From Variovorax boronicumulans (GTDB taxonomy: Bacteria; Pseudomonadota; Gammaproteobacteria; Burkholderiales; Burkholderiaceae_C): a DNA stretch of 64,000 nt. Location: contig NZ_JARXVG010000009.1 of NCBI RefSeq assembly GCF_029892485.1, positions 186,001-250,000 of the forward strand. The letters are read 5' to 3'. How positions within the stretch are numbered: position 1 is the first letter of the stretch; every line of letters begins with the position of its first letter. The notes under the pieces are model-generated. The model made no database searches. It was given only the letters and a program-made list of their open reading frames with translations, and was not told the origin of the DNA. A program made the translations under genes and the position numbers. Below, in pieces: positions 25,669-36,244 of this stretch.

Positions 25669-26057
25669 GATGATGCTTCCTCGATAGTGTTGAAACGATC
25701 CGATTGCCGGCGGAATCCGGCCATCAGCCAACGGTCAGCGAGCGCGGATTGGATGTTTCCGTTGCGACCGGGATGCAGTTTCAGCGTCGAGGAAGAATCC
25801 AAAAATGCCCTGTGATGGGTAATGTGAGGCTATGGCGAAAGCTAGGGGGTAGCGCCTCTCCGGCACCCTGCCGAAAGCCTTGTTTCCGCATGACGGCGCT
25901 TGCTACATCTACTTCTTTAGTACACATTAGCCTGGGATTGCAACAAGACGAAACCAAAGTAATCAAAAAATCGACCAAAGAAAATTTGAGTAGAAATGAA
26001 TTAACTTTTGCTAACGAACTCGCGGTAGTTTGTAGTTTGTGTCACTAGGGGATAGGA
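25669..26057. promoter_or_regulatory. AT-rich divergent intergenic region
   Basis: This 389-bp gap separates the exported-protein cassette (minus) from the two-component system (plus). Its right half, from about 25910, is strikingly AT-rich for this genome. It contains CTAGGGGGTAG (25842-25852), repeated with one change as CTAGGGGATAG (26045-26055) over the ribosome site of the regulator gene, and a tandem GTAGTTT GTAGTTT (26026-26039). Both divergent promoters must lie here, but no clear -35/-10 pair stands out. No believable gene is present. Confidence 0.45.
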
Positions 26058-26852
26058 ATGGAAAATGAACTTGACGTTTCGTTGACCGACATGGGTGGCA
26101 GCGCCAGAGGTTTTTCGAACCCTGGCCAGTTCGGCGGGCTGCTCGCGCCCTCTGCCGACACACTTCCCTGGCCTGATTACCTGACGGGGCAACAGACCAA
26201 GCCGGTGCGCGTCGTGCTGGTGGACGACGACCCCTTCGTGAGACGCGTCATCGCCCAGGAGTTGCTGGGCGACCTGCGCATCCAGCTCGAAGGGCAGGCA
26301 GGCAGCCTGCGCGAAGGGCGGCGCCTCTTGATGCAGCATGAATTCGATGTGCTCATGGTCGACATCCGACTCGGTGACGGCAGCGGTTTCGAGCTGATCG
26401 AGGAAGCCAAGAAACACCGCAGCGCCGCCGAGATCATCGTCATCTCGGCGATCGAGGACGAACCCCAGGTGCTGCACGCCTTCGAGCTCGGCGCCTCGGG
26501 CTTCCTGGTGAAGAACGCATGGTTCCAGAGCTATGCGCAGGCGGTGCTGCAGGTGGTCAACGGAGGCGCCGCCATCACCCCGCGGCTGGCCCGCCGCCTG
26601 CTCGTGCACCTGGACCACCAGCGCACCAACCAGAGCCCGGTGCGCCCGCCCGAGACCAAGGCGGCGCTCTCCGCACGGGAGCGTGAAGTGTTGCGACTTG
26701 TAGCCACGGGATATGTGACCGAAGAAATCGCATTGCAGCTCACCATCAGCGCGCAGACCGTGAATGCCCATGTGAAGAACATCTACCGCAAGCTGCATGC
26801 GCACACCCGCGCGCAGGCGGTGAGCTTCGCCTCGCACCGGGGGCTGCTCTGA
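26058..26852 (+). CDS. NarL/FixJ-family response regulator
   Basis: A 264-residue regulator. A receiver domain runs from about residue 50 (VVLVDDDPFVRR) through the phospho-acceptor Asp in FDVLMVDIRLGDG and Lys in FLVKN. A LuxR-type helix-turn-helix is at the C-terminus (LSAREREVLRLVATGYVTEEIALQL, then SAQTVNAHVKNI). About 48 residues precede the receiver, unusual for this family, ending PWPDYLTGQQTKPVRV. The same extension occurs in the regulator at 61564. The sensor kinase follows 36 bases later. The divergent exported-protein cassette is a plausible target. Confidence 0.88.
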   Translation: MENELDVSLTDMGGSARGFSNPGQFGGLLAPSADTLPWPDYLTGQQTKPVRVVLVDDDPFVRRVIAQELLGDLRIQLEGQAGSLREGRRLLMQHEFDVLMVDIRLGDGSGFELIEEAKKHRSAAEIIVISAIEDEPQVLHAFELGASGFLVKNAWFQSYAQAVLQVVNGGAAITPRLARRLLVHLDHQRTNQSPVRPPETKAALSAREREVLRLVATGYVTEEIALQLTISAQTVNAHVKNIYRKLHAHTRAQAVSFASHRGLL

Positions 26853-26888
26853 CACCGCTTCAACGGTGTGCAACGCGCCGGTCCGTTC

Positions 26889-27854
26889 ATGCTGTCCTCG
26901 GTGCTCGCGTTCCCGCACTACCTGGAAGACCAGTTCGTGTGGCTCTCCGTCGCCGCATGGGCCGCGCTGCTCGCCTGGCTGTGGCCCCGCGCCTCGCGAC
27001 GCCGGATGGTGCTGTGGACCGCGCTGGCCTGCGCGCTGCATTTCACGCCGCTGGCCGCGCAGGTGCTGCGCGCCACCACGGTGCTGACTGTGGAGGGCGG
27101 TGACATCCCGGTGGCCTTCTGGGCGCTGCAGGGCGTCAACGTGGCGGTGTTCGGCATGATCGTCGGCATCTGGTATCTCTCGCGCCGCCGCGCCGCGCGC
27201 TACCGGCAGGTGCAGGCGGTGCTGGCCGAGCGGCGCCGCATTGCCAGCGACCTGCACGACGGCGTCGGCTCCCGGCTGATGGCGCTCCTGGCCAGCCAGG
27301 ACCCGCGATCGGCCGAGCCGAGCGAGTTGTCGATGGCGCTGCAGGCCTGCCTGCTGGAACTGCAGATGACCGTGGACTCGCTCGACGACGAGCCCTCGGC
27401 CACCATCGCCGAGCGGCTGGCCCATCTGCGCTACCGGCTGCGGCCAGCCTTCGACCAGCTGGGCATCGACCTCGTGTGGAACGTGCACGAGGTGCCGCTC
27501 TCGCATGCCATCTCCGCCGAAACCGCGATGCAGGTCTGCCGTATCGCGCAGGAAGCCTTGTCCAACGCGCTGCGCCATTCCCATGCGAGCTGCGTCGAGG
27601 TCCGCTTCGGCCCGCTGGGGCGATCGCACGGGCTCATCCTCGAAGTGCAGGACGACGGCCACGGCCTCGATGCCTCGGCCCGCATGCCGCTCGAGCAGAT
27701 GGGCAAGGGGCTTCGCAGCATGCGTGCGCGCGCCGATGCGCTGCACGGCGAACTGGCCCTCATGGACGCGGTGCCGCACGGGCTGTGCATCCGCCTCGTG
27801 CTGTCCGACCAGGCGCTGGCCGCCTCCGCGCCCGAAACCGAGAGCAGCCTGTAA
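26889..27854 (+). CDS. Sensor histidine kinase (HisKA_3 type)
   Basis: A 321-residue membrane kinase. The N-terminal 110 residues hold about four hydrophobic segments and almost no periplasmic loop. Then come ERRRIASDLHDGVGSRLMALL with the phospho-accepting His, and a short ATPase domain with EALSNALRHSHA and DDGHGL. The short membrane sensor suits kinases that detect a membrane or redox state. No strong ribosome site is seen; ATG at 26889 is chosen, and GTG at 26868 is an alternative. It is the partner of the preceding response regulator. Confidence 0.85.
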   Translation: MLSSVLAFPHYLEDQFVWLSVAAWAALLAWLWPRASRRRMVLWTALACALHFTPLAAQVLRATTVLTVEGGDIPVAFWALQGVNVAVFGMIVGIWYLSRRRAARYRQVQAVLAERRRIASDLHDGVGSRLMALLASQDPRSAEPSELSMALQACLLELQMTVDSLDDEPSATIAERLAHLRYRLRPAFDQLGIDLVWNVHEVPLSHAISAETAMQVCRIAQEALSNALRHSHASCVEVRFGPLGRSHGLILEVQDDGHGLDASARMPLEQMGKGLRSMRARADALHGELALMDAVPHGLCIRLVLSDQALAASAPETESSL

Positions 27855-27933
27855 CACGCCTGCGGCACTGGCCGCCGGCACCCGCCCGCGCCTATGGCAA
27901 ACTCCCGCGCTTTGCCAGGGATGCGCTCAAGAC

Positions 27934-30309
<2,376 letters not shown>

Positions 30310-30343
30310 ACCGCGCTGCACGTTTCTTGCTGACCCACCCGGC

Positions 30344-31429
30344 ATGAAAGCCCTGCGCATCTACGCCGGCCCCGCGGCCCGCAAGCACATCCAGCAGAAC
30401 GGCCTGCGTCCTGAGGACGTGCGCACCATCCCCGGCGCGGCGGGCGGTCCCAAGGGCCTGATCCTCGGGCCGCTCGATCGCTTCATCTTCGGCCGCTGGC
30501 TCACGCAGTCGAGCCAGCCGGTGCATCTGGTGGGCGCATCGATCGGCGCCTGGCGGCTCGCGACGGCCTGCCTGCACGACCCCGGGGCCGCCTTCCAGCG
30601 CTTCGAGCACGACTACGTGCGCCAGCAGTTCGAGGTGCCGCCGGGGCAGAAGCGGCTGACTCCGCGCCAGCTCAGCGAGCGCTTTGCCCAGAGCCTGGTC
30701 GACTTCTACGGCGGGCGCATCGGCGAGGTGCTGAACCATTCGCGCTACCGCCTGCATGTGGTGACTTCGCGCGGGCGCCACATCCTCGGGCGCGAGGGCA
30801 GGGCGCGCACGCCCGTCGGCTACCTCGGTGCTTTCGCGTCCAACAGCGTCTACCGCAAGAGCCTGGGCGCGTGGCTGGAACGCTGCGTGTTCTCCACGCC
30901 CGGCGCGGCGCTGCCTTTCGGCACGCAGGACTTGCGCACCCGCCAGCACGCGCTGAGCGAAGCCAACTTCAACCTGGTGCTGCAGGCCTCGTGCTCGATC
31001 CCGTTCCTGCTCGCCGCGGTGCACGACATCCCGGGCGCGCCGCGCGGTGCGTACTGGGACGGCGGCATCACCGATTACCACCTGCACCTGGACTACCGGA
31101 CTGCCCACGACGAGGCCGACGAAGGCATCGTGCTGTACCCGCACTTCCAGCGCGCGGTGGTGCCGGGCTGGCTCGACAAGGGGCTGCGCTGGCGCCACAG
31201 GTCCACGGGTTTCCTGGACCGCATGGTGGTGCTCGCACCCGATCCGGAATGGGTGAAGTCGCTGCCCAACGGCAAGCTGCCTGATCGCAAGGACTTCATC
31301 CATTTCCAGAACGACCCGCAGGCCCGCGTCACGGCCTGGGGCAAGGCCACGCGCGAGGCGCAGCGGTTGTCGGACGAGTTCGAAGGCTGGCTCGTGAACG
31401 GGCGCACGCCCGACGTCCTGCCTCTCTGA
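30344..31429 (+). CDS. Patatin-like phospholipase/acylhydrolase
   Basis: A 361-residue protein with the patatin catalytic set: glycine-rich oxyanion loop GAAGGPKGLIL, nucleophile elbow GASIG, and the Asp of DGGITDYH forming the Ser-Asp dyad. No signal peptide is evident, so it may act in the cytoplasm or on the inner membrane face. It starts 34 bases after tex, but the two are probably independent in function. A perfect hairpin follows the stop. Lipase fold is secure; the substrate is not known. Confidence 0.8.
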   Translation: MKALRIYAGPAARKHIQQNGLRPEDVRTIPGAAGGPKGLILGPLDRFIFGRWLTQSSQPVHLVGASIGAWRLATACLHDPGAAFQRFEHDYVRQQFEVPPGQKRLTPRQLSERFAQSLVDFYGGRIGEVLNHSRYRLHVVTSRGRHILGREGRARTPVGYLGAFASNSVYRKSLGAWLERCVFSTPGAALPFGTQDLRTRQHALSEANFNLVLQASCSIPFLLAAVHDIPGAPRGAYWDGGITDYHLHLDYRTAHDEADEGIVLYPHFQRAVVPGWLDKGLRWRHRSTGFLDRMVVLAPDPEWVKSLPNGKLPDRKDFIHFQNDPQARVTAWGKATREAQRLSDEFEGWLVNGRTPDVLPL

Positions 31430-31441
31430 GCGGGCGAGGGC

Positions 31442-31460
31442 GTTTGCCGCCGGGGCAAAC
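31442..31460 (+). terminator. Hairpin after the patatin-like gene
   Basis: GTTTGCC-GCCGG-GGCAAAC is a perfect 7-bp stem with a 5-base loop, 13 bases after the stop codon. There is no run of T after it, so it would be a weak intrinsic terminator or an mRNA 3'-end stabiliser. Confidence 0.4.
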
Positions 31461-31536
31461 CCTGACGGGCGTTGCAGGTGGTGCTTCGAGAATGGACCGA
31501 TCCATTCAGAAGCAACAAAGAAAGAGACAAGCCCTC

Positions 31537-32517
31537 ATGCCGCCTTCCACGCTGACACGCCGCCGATTCACGCTCGCCGCCGCCGCGAGCAGCCTCGCCG
31601 TTCCGTCCTTCGCGCAGACCGCGTGGCCGAGCAAGCCGATCCGCATCGTCGTGCCCTACACGCCGGGCGGCTTCACCGACCAGATGGCGCGGCTCGTGCA
31701 GATCGGCCTGCAGACGCGGCTGGGCCAGCCCGTGCTCATCGACAACAAGCCCGGCGCCAACAGCCTGATCGGCGTCGACGCCATCGCCAAGGCGCCACCC
31801 GACGGCAGCACCTTCGGCGTCGTCATCGCTGCGTATGCGGCCAACACGACGCTGTACCCCAAGCTGCCCTACGACCCGCAAAAGGACCTGGCGGGCGTTT
31901 CGCTGATGGGCGTCTCGCCCTTGCTGGCCGCGGTGAACATCGATGCGCCATTCAAGACCGCACGCCAGCTCATCGACTACGCGCGCGCCAACCCCGGCAA
32001 GGTGAGCTTCGGCTCCTCGGGCAACGGCTCGGCCGCGCACCTGACGACGGAGCTGTGGAAGTCGCTCACGCAGACCTACATGATCCACATCCCGTACCGC
32101 GGTGCCGTGCCCGCGCTGACGGACCTGATGGGCGGTCAGATTCAGCTGTTCTTCGATGCGCCCACCGGACTCATCAACCAGGCCAAGGCCGGCAAGGTGC
32201 GGTTGATCGGGGTTGCGGGCGACAAGCGCCTGCCGGCCACGCCCGATGTGCCGACCTTCATCGAGCAGGGCTTCGCGGGTTTCACCGGCAGCACCTGGGC
32301 CGGCATGCTCGCACCGGCCGGCACGCCGCGCGACATCGTCAGGCGCATGTCGGAAGAGGTGGCGCGGATCATCCGAAGCGACGAGACGCGCGCCAAGCTC
32401 GATGCGATGGGCACGATTCCGGCGGGCAGCACGCCGGAGGAATTCGATGCGTTCATCACGGCGGAGACGGCCAAGTGGGGGAAGGTCATCCGCACGGCGG
32501 GGGTGAAGGCGGAATAG
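31537..32517 (+). CDS. Bug family tripartite tricarboxylate transporter substrate-binding protein
   Basis: A 326-residue periplasmic receptor. The signal peptide (TRRRFTLAAAASSLAVPSFAQ) has a twin-arginine look. The mature protein starts with WPSKPIRIVVPYTPGGFTDQ and continues with VLIDNKPGANSLIGVDAIAKA, both diagnostic of the Bug (TctC) family that is hugely expanded in Burkholderiales. These bind carboxylates and amides. No TctA/TctB permease genes are adjacent, as is usual for orphan Bug proteins. Confidence 0.92.
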   Translation: MPPSTLTRRRFTLAAAASSLAVPSFAQTAWPSKPIRIVVPYTPGGFTDQMARLVQIGLQTRLGQPVLIDNKPGANSLIGVDAIAKAPPDGSTFGVVIAAYAANTTLYPKLPYDPQKDLAGVSLMGVSPLLAAVNIDAPFKTARQLIDYARANPGKVSFGSSGNGSAAHLTTELWKSLTQTYMIHIPYRGAVPALTDLMGGQIQLFFDAPTGLINQAKAGKVRLIGVAGDKRLPATPDVPTFIEQGFAGFTGSTWAGMLAPAGTPRDIVRRMSEEVARIIRSDETRAKLDAMGTIPAGSTPEEFDAFITAETAKWGKVIRTAGVKAE

Positions 32518-32559
32518 CGGCGCCCCTGAAGTGCGGGCAAAACACCCTACATTGCCCGG

Positions 32560-33978
32560 ATGAAAAACTCCGCCTTCGAACACAACATGCGGCCCTGCCT
32601 GTACTTCGTTGCCGCCGCGGCCCTGGGTGCCTGCGCCGCACCGGCCTTCGCGGCCGGTCTCGATTGCAGCCGTGCTGCCACCCGTACCGAGAAAGCGATC
32701 TGCGCCGACGAGAACCTGCGCAAGCTCGACGTCCAGCTGTCCACCGTCTACGGCCGGCTGGCCTCCGCTCAGCCCGCGCAACGCGGTGCACTGCGGCGCG
32801 CACAGATGGACTGGCTCAAGACCCGCGACCGCTGCGGCGCCGACACAGGCTGCATCGCAACACGGCATGAAGAACGGCTGACAGCGCTTCAAACACAGCT
32901 GCGCTACGTCAATGCCTACAAGCCCGACGACGTGGACCGCGAGGCGCTCGAAGAGCTGCACCAGGCCGTGGAAGCGATGCGCAAGACCGATGCGGAGTTT
33001 CCGCTCGAGAAAGTCATCGACGCGTTGAGCATCAAGACGGGAACGACCTCGTTCTCCAACACGCGCGATGACAACCGATCGGGCGAGGATGCGCATTTCC
33101 CCACCATCCAGCCCAAGGGCGTGACAGCCGACGAATGGCGCGCGCTAAGCGCGTCGGGGATCGAAGGCGGCGGCGAAAACGGCGTCGGATCCTATACCTT
33201 GATGGACATCGACGGCGACGGTCAACGCGACCTGGTGATCGACTCCTACGTGGGTGGCACCGGGCTCTTCAACGAAATCAGCGTGCTTCGCCGCAAGGGC
33301 GCGAAGTTCGGGGGCGTCGGTGCGCCGGCCCCGGCGGGCCAGGCCGATGACAGCGGCGCGTCGACCCTCTACATGACCAACGGCCGCGGCAGCAACCAGC
33401 AAGGCGAATGGATTCGCCTGCGCGGGCGCGTCTATGCGGCTTACCGGAATAGTCAGTACGGCGTGGACAACGTCTATCTGCTGAGGCCGCTGACGATCGT
33501 CGGCGACGTCCCGATACTGACGGTGCGCTACCGCTATCGGCTCTCGATCCCCAAGGTCCAGAAAAACGAGGAGAAGCGGACTTCGACCACGCTGGACAAC
33601 GCCTTGCATGCGGCGCTGACGCATGCACTCGGTCTGATCGACACCCGCGCGGCGCGCGATGCAGGCTCCGTGGACAAGCCGCTGTGTCCGGTCCCCGAAG
33701 GCACCAGCGACGACGACCGCAGCAACTACACCAGCTACGGCCCCGGCCACTACAGCTACGAGATCGTGGGAGACGTTCCCGTCCGCGTCGGGCAGCAGTG
33801 CTACATCGGACGGCTGGTGGACTGGTTCGGCGGCTATTCGGCAAAAAACAAACTGTTCGCGTCGTTCTCGATGCGCAAGCCCGCCGATTCCGCCAGTGAG
33901 CAGACCTACACCGTTCAGGGCGTGCGATCCGTTGTTGGAACTGCCGCATCGATTTCGAAATTCGACATCGGCAATTGA
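32560..33978 (+). CDS. Exported protein with LprI/DUF1311-type N-terminal domain
   Basis: A 472-residue protein. A signal peptide (about residues 1-32) precedes a Cys-containing LprI-like domain: LDCSRAATRTEKAICADENLRKLD, LRRAQMDWLKTRDRCG and CIATRHEERLTALQ, the pattern of DUF1311 proteins, one of which inhibits lysozyme in mycobacteria. The remaining 330 residues include YTLMDIDGDGQRDLVID, an EF-hand-like or FG-GAP-like calcium loop, and no other domain I know. It is probably periplasmic. The stop lies before a hairpin shared with the convergent dehydrogenase gene. Confidence 0.72.
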   Translation: MKNSAFEHNMRPCLYFVAAAALGACAAPAFAAGLDCSRAATRTEKAICADENLRKLDVQLSTVYGRLASAQPAQRGALRRAQMDWLKTRDRCGADTGCIATRHEERLTALQTQLRYVNAYKPDDVDREALEELHQAVEAMRKTDAEFPLEKVIDALSIKTGTTSFSNTRDDNRSGEDAHFPTIQPKGVTADEWRALSASGIEGGGENGVGSYTLMDIDGDGQRDLVIDSYVGGTGLFNEISVLRRKGAKFGGVGAPAPAGQADDSGASTLYMTNGRGSNQQGEWIRLRGRVYAAYRNSQYGVDNVYLLRPLTIVGDVPILTVRYRYRLSIPKVQKNEEKRTSTTLDNALHAALTHALGLIDTRAARDAGSVDKPLCPVPEGTSDDDRSNYTSYGPGHYSYEIVGDVPVRVGQQCYIGRLVDWFGGYSAKNKLFASFSMRKPADSASEQTYTVQGVRSVVGTAASISKFDIGN

Positions 33979-33983
33979 TCGAA

Positions 33984-34017
33984 GCCGTCGCACATCAGGC
34001 GCAGAGCCTGCGACGGC
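33984..34017. terminator. Hairpin between convergent genes
   Basis: GCCGTCGCA (33984-33992) pairs with TGCGACGGC (34009-34017). The intervening bases can add a small CAGGC/GCCTG helix. It lies between the stops of the LprI-like gene and the minus-strand dehydrogenase and could end transcripts from both sides, although no T-run is present. Confidence 0.45.
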
Positions 34018-34024
34018 CCTGGCC

Positions 34025-35161
34025 CTACATCGACGCTTCGAGCATCGCCTTGTAATCGTCGCGCGAAGCCAGCCGCGGATTGGTCTTGTGGCAGTGGTCG
34101 GCCATCGCGCCGTCGATGATCTTCTCGAACAGCGCCGGCGTGACGCCCACTTCAGCCAGGCCCTTGGGCAGGCCGAGGCGCGCATTCATGTCGCGGATCG
34201 CATCGCCCAGATCGCCGGCCGAATCGAGGTGCATGGCCTGCGCCATGCGCTGCAGGCGCTGTTCCTTCTGTACCGACTCGGCACCCGCGTTGAAGTGGAT
34301 CACCGCGGGCAGGAAGAGGGCGTTGAGCGTGCCGTGGTGCAGGCGCGGATCGACGCCGCCGAGGCTGTGGCTGAGCGAATGCACGCAGCCCAGGCCCTTC
34401 TGGAAGGCCATCGCGCCTTGCATCGATGCGCTCATGAGATTGAGGCGTGCCTCGCGGTCGCTGCCGTCCTTGGTGGCGCGCTCGATGTGCAGCCAGGCGC
34501 GCTCCAGGCCGTCCAGGCCGATGCCGTCGGCCGGCGGATTGAATGCGGCCGACATGAAGGTTTCCATGCAGTGCGCAATGGCATCCATGCCGGTGGCGGC
34601 CGTCAGTTTGGGCGGCAGGCCCAGCGTGAGCTCGGGGTCGCAGATCGCGGCCTTGGGCATCAGGAACCAGCTGTGGAAGCCGAGCTTGCGGTGGTCGTCG
34701 ACGATGACGATCGCGCCGCGCGCCACTTCGCTGCCGGTGCCGCTGGTGGTGGGCACCGCGATGAGCGGCACCGCGCGGTCGGTGATCTTCGGCGAGCCGC
34801 CTTCGATGGTGGCGTAGGTCTTGAGCGGGCCTTCGTGCGTGGCGGCGATGGCCACGCCCTTGGCGCAGTCGATGGCCGAGCCGCCGCCCACGGCGATGAG
34901 GCCGTCGCAGCGGCCGCTGCGGTAGAGCTCGACGGCCGCGCGCACGGCGGCTTCCGTGGGGTTGGAAGGCGTCTGGTCGAACACCGAGACCTCCAGGTCT
35001 GCGATGGCATCGAGCGCCTTCTGCAGCACGCCGGCCGCGCGCACGCCCGCGTCGGTCACGATCAGCGGACGGTGGATGCCGATGCGCGCGCACTCGCTGG
35101 ACAGCAGCTTGATCGCGCCGAATTCGAACTGGATCTGGGTGAGGTATTGGATGAGGGCCAT
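34025..35161 (-). CDS. Iron-containing alcohol dehydrogenase
   Basis: A 378-residue group III alcohol dehydrogenase. GGGSAIDCAKGVAI is the NAD-binding loop and VPTTSGTGSEVARGAIV the family signature. Metal ligands are the Asp/His of GMDAIAHCMETF and the two His of HSLSHSLGGVDPRLHHG. The start at 35161 (MALIQYLT) is the usual N-terminus for this group. The gene is divergent from an alpha/beta hydrolase across a 117-bp gap with no clear promoter. Ester hydrolysis followed by alcohol oxidation would be a sensible pair, but this is inference. Confidence 0.9.
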   Translation of the reverse strand: MALIQYLTQIQFEFGAIKLLSSECARIGIHRPLIVTDAGVRAAGVLQKALDAIADLEVSVFDQTPSNPTEAAVRAAVELYRSGRCDGLIAVGGGSAIDCAKGVAIAATHEGPLKTYATIEGGSPKITDRAVPLIAVPTTSGTGSEVARGAIVIVDDHRKLGFHSWFLMPKAAICDPELTLGLPPKLTAATGMDAIAHCMETFMSAAFNPPADGIGLDGLERAWLHIERATKDGSDREARLNLMSASMQGAMAFQKGLGCVHSLSHSLGGVDPRLHHGTLNALFLPAVIHFNAGAESVQKEQRLQRMAQAMHLDSAGDLGDAIRDMNARLGLPKGLAEVGVTPALFEKIIDGAMADHCHKTNPRLASRDDYKAMLEASM

Positions 35162-35278
35162 GGGACGTGGGTGGGGTGCCTGAATGCGTGGGGCAGTACG
35201 ATTGCCGACCACCCGAATCTAACAACAGGGGGCAGTCTTGCAAATGAACAAAACCCTTGTCGCTGTCGCACTCGGCAC

Positions 35279-36244
35279 ATGACTACCCACCCTTCGATGA
35301 GCCTCCCCCCACACCCGCTGACTGCGAAGATGGCCAGCGTGGTCGAGCGCATGGCGCGCGCCGGCCATCCGACGCTCGACCAGCTTTCGCCCGCCGAAGC
35401 CAAGGCCTCTTACGAAAAAGGTGCCGGCGTGCTCGAAGTGCCCAAGCCCGAGCTGGCGCGCATCGAGGACTTCAGCATTCCCGCGCGCGACGGCTACGCG
35501 ATTCCCGCACGGCTCTATGCGCCCTCGACGGCGGTGCTGCCGGCGCTGATGTACTTTCACGGCGGCGGCTTTACGGTGGGCAACATCCGCACGCACGACA
35601 CGCTGTGCCGCGTGCTGAGCCACAAGAGCGGCTGCGCGGTGGTGTCGGTGGACTACCGGCTGGCGCCCGCGTTCAAGTTTCCGACCGCATCGAACGATGC
35701 ATGGGACGCCTTCGCGTTCCTCGCGCATGAGGGCGGACGCATCGGCATCGACATCACGCGCCTCGCGGTGGGCGGCGACAGCGCCGGCGGCACGCTGGCT
35801 GCCGTGTGCGCCATCCTCGCGCGCGATGCGGGCCTGCCGCTCGCGCTGCAGATGCTGATCTATCCCGGCATGACGGCGCACCAGGACACGGCCTCGCACC
35901 GGCGCTTCGAGCACGGCCCGCTGCTGACGAAGGCGATGATCGATTTCTTCTTCGCACAGTACGTCCGCACGCCGGCCGACCGCGACGACTGGCGCTTTGC
36001 GCCGCTGCTGGCCGACGACGTCGACGGCGTGGCGCCCGCGTGGATCGGCCTGGCCGAATGCGACCCGGTGGTGGACGAAGGCATCGCCTACGCCGACAAG
36101 CTGCGCGCCGCGGGCGTGCAGGTCGACCTGGAGATCTACCGCGGCGTGATCCACGAATTCATCAAGATGGGCCGGGCATTGCCCGAAGCGCTGCAGGCGC
36201 AGAACGACGCGGCCCGGGCACTCAAGGAAGCATTGACACCATGA
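35279..36244 (+). CDS. Alpha/beta hydrolase, hormone-sensitive-lipase family
   Basis: A 321-residue esterase. YFHGGGFTVGN holds the HGGG oxyanion motif, GGDSAGGTLA the nucleophilic Ser, AECDPVVDEG the Asp, and GVIHEFIKMG the His. No signal peptide is present, so it is cytoplasmic, hydrolysing short-chain esters. The ATG at 35279 lacks a clear ribosome site; ATG at 35297 is an alternative. The stop overlaps the ATG of the thioesterase-acetyltransferase gene. Confidence 0.85.
   Translation: MTTHPSMSLPPHPLTAKMASVVERMARAGHPTLDQLSPAEAKASYEKGAGVLEVPKPELARIEDFSIPARDGYAIPARLYAPSTAVLPALMYFHGGGFTVGNIRTHDTLCRVLSHKSGCAVVSVDYRLAPAFKFPTASNDAWDAFAFLAHEGGRIGIDITRLAVGGDSAGGTLAAVCAILARDAGLPLALQMLIYPGMTAHQDTASHRRFEHGPLLTKAMIDFFFAQYVRTPADRDDWRFAPLLADDVDGVAPAWIGLAECDPVVDEGIAYADKLRAAGVQVDLEIYRGVIHEFIKMGRALPEALQAQNDAARALKEALTP

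Noticed and set aside
25704..26048. Plus-strand frame of 114 codons in the AT-rich gap
   Set aside because: No ribosome site, no recognisable domain, mixed composition and overlap with the promoter region of two divergent units make a real gene unlikely.
26058..27854. FNR/ANR box before the first two-component system
   Set aside because: I looked for TTGAT-N4-ATCAA or close variants in 25669-26057 and found none, so this system was not included in the low-oxygen set.
33975..34017. TTGATCGAAGCC near the LprI-like stop as an FNR site
   Set aside because: Only one half-site is present; the second half (GCCGT) does not match, and there is no downstream start codon for either strand.
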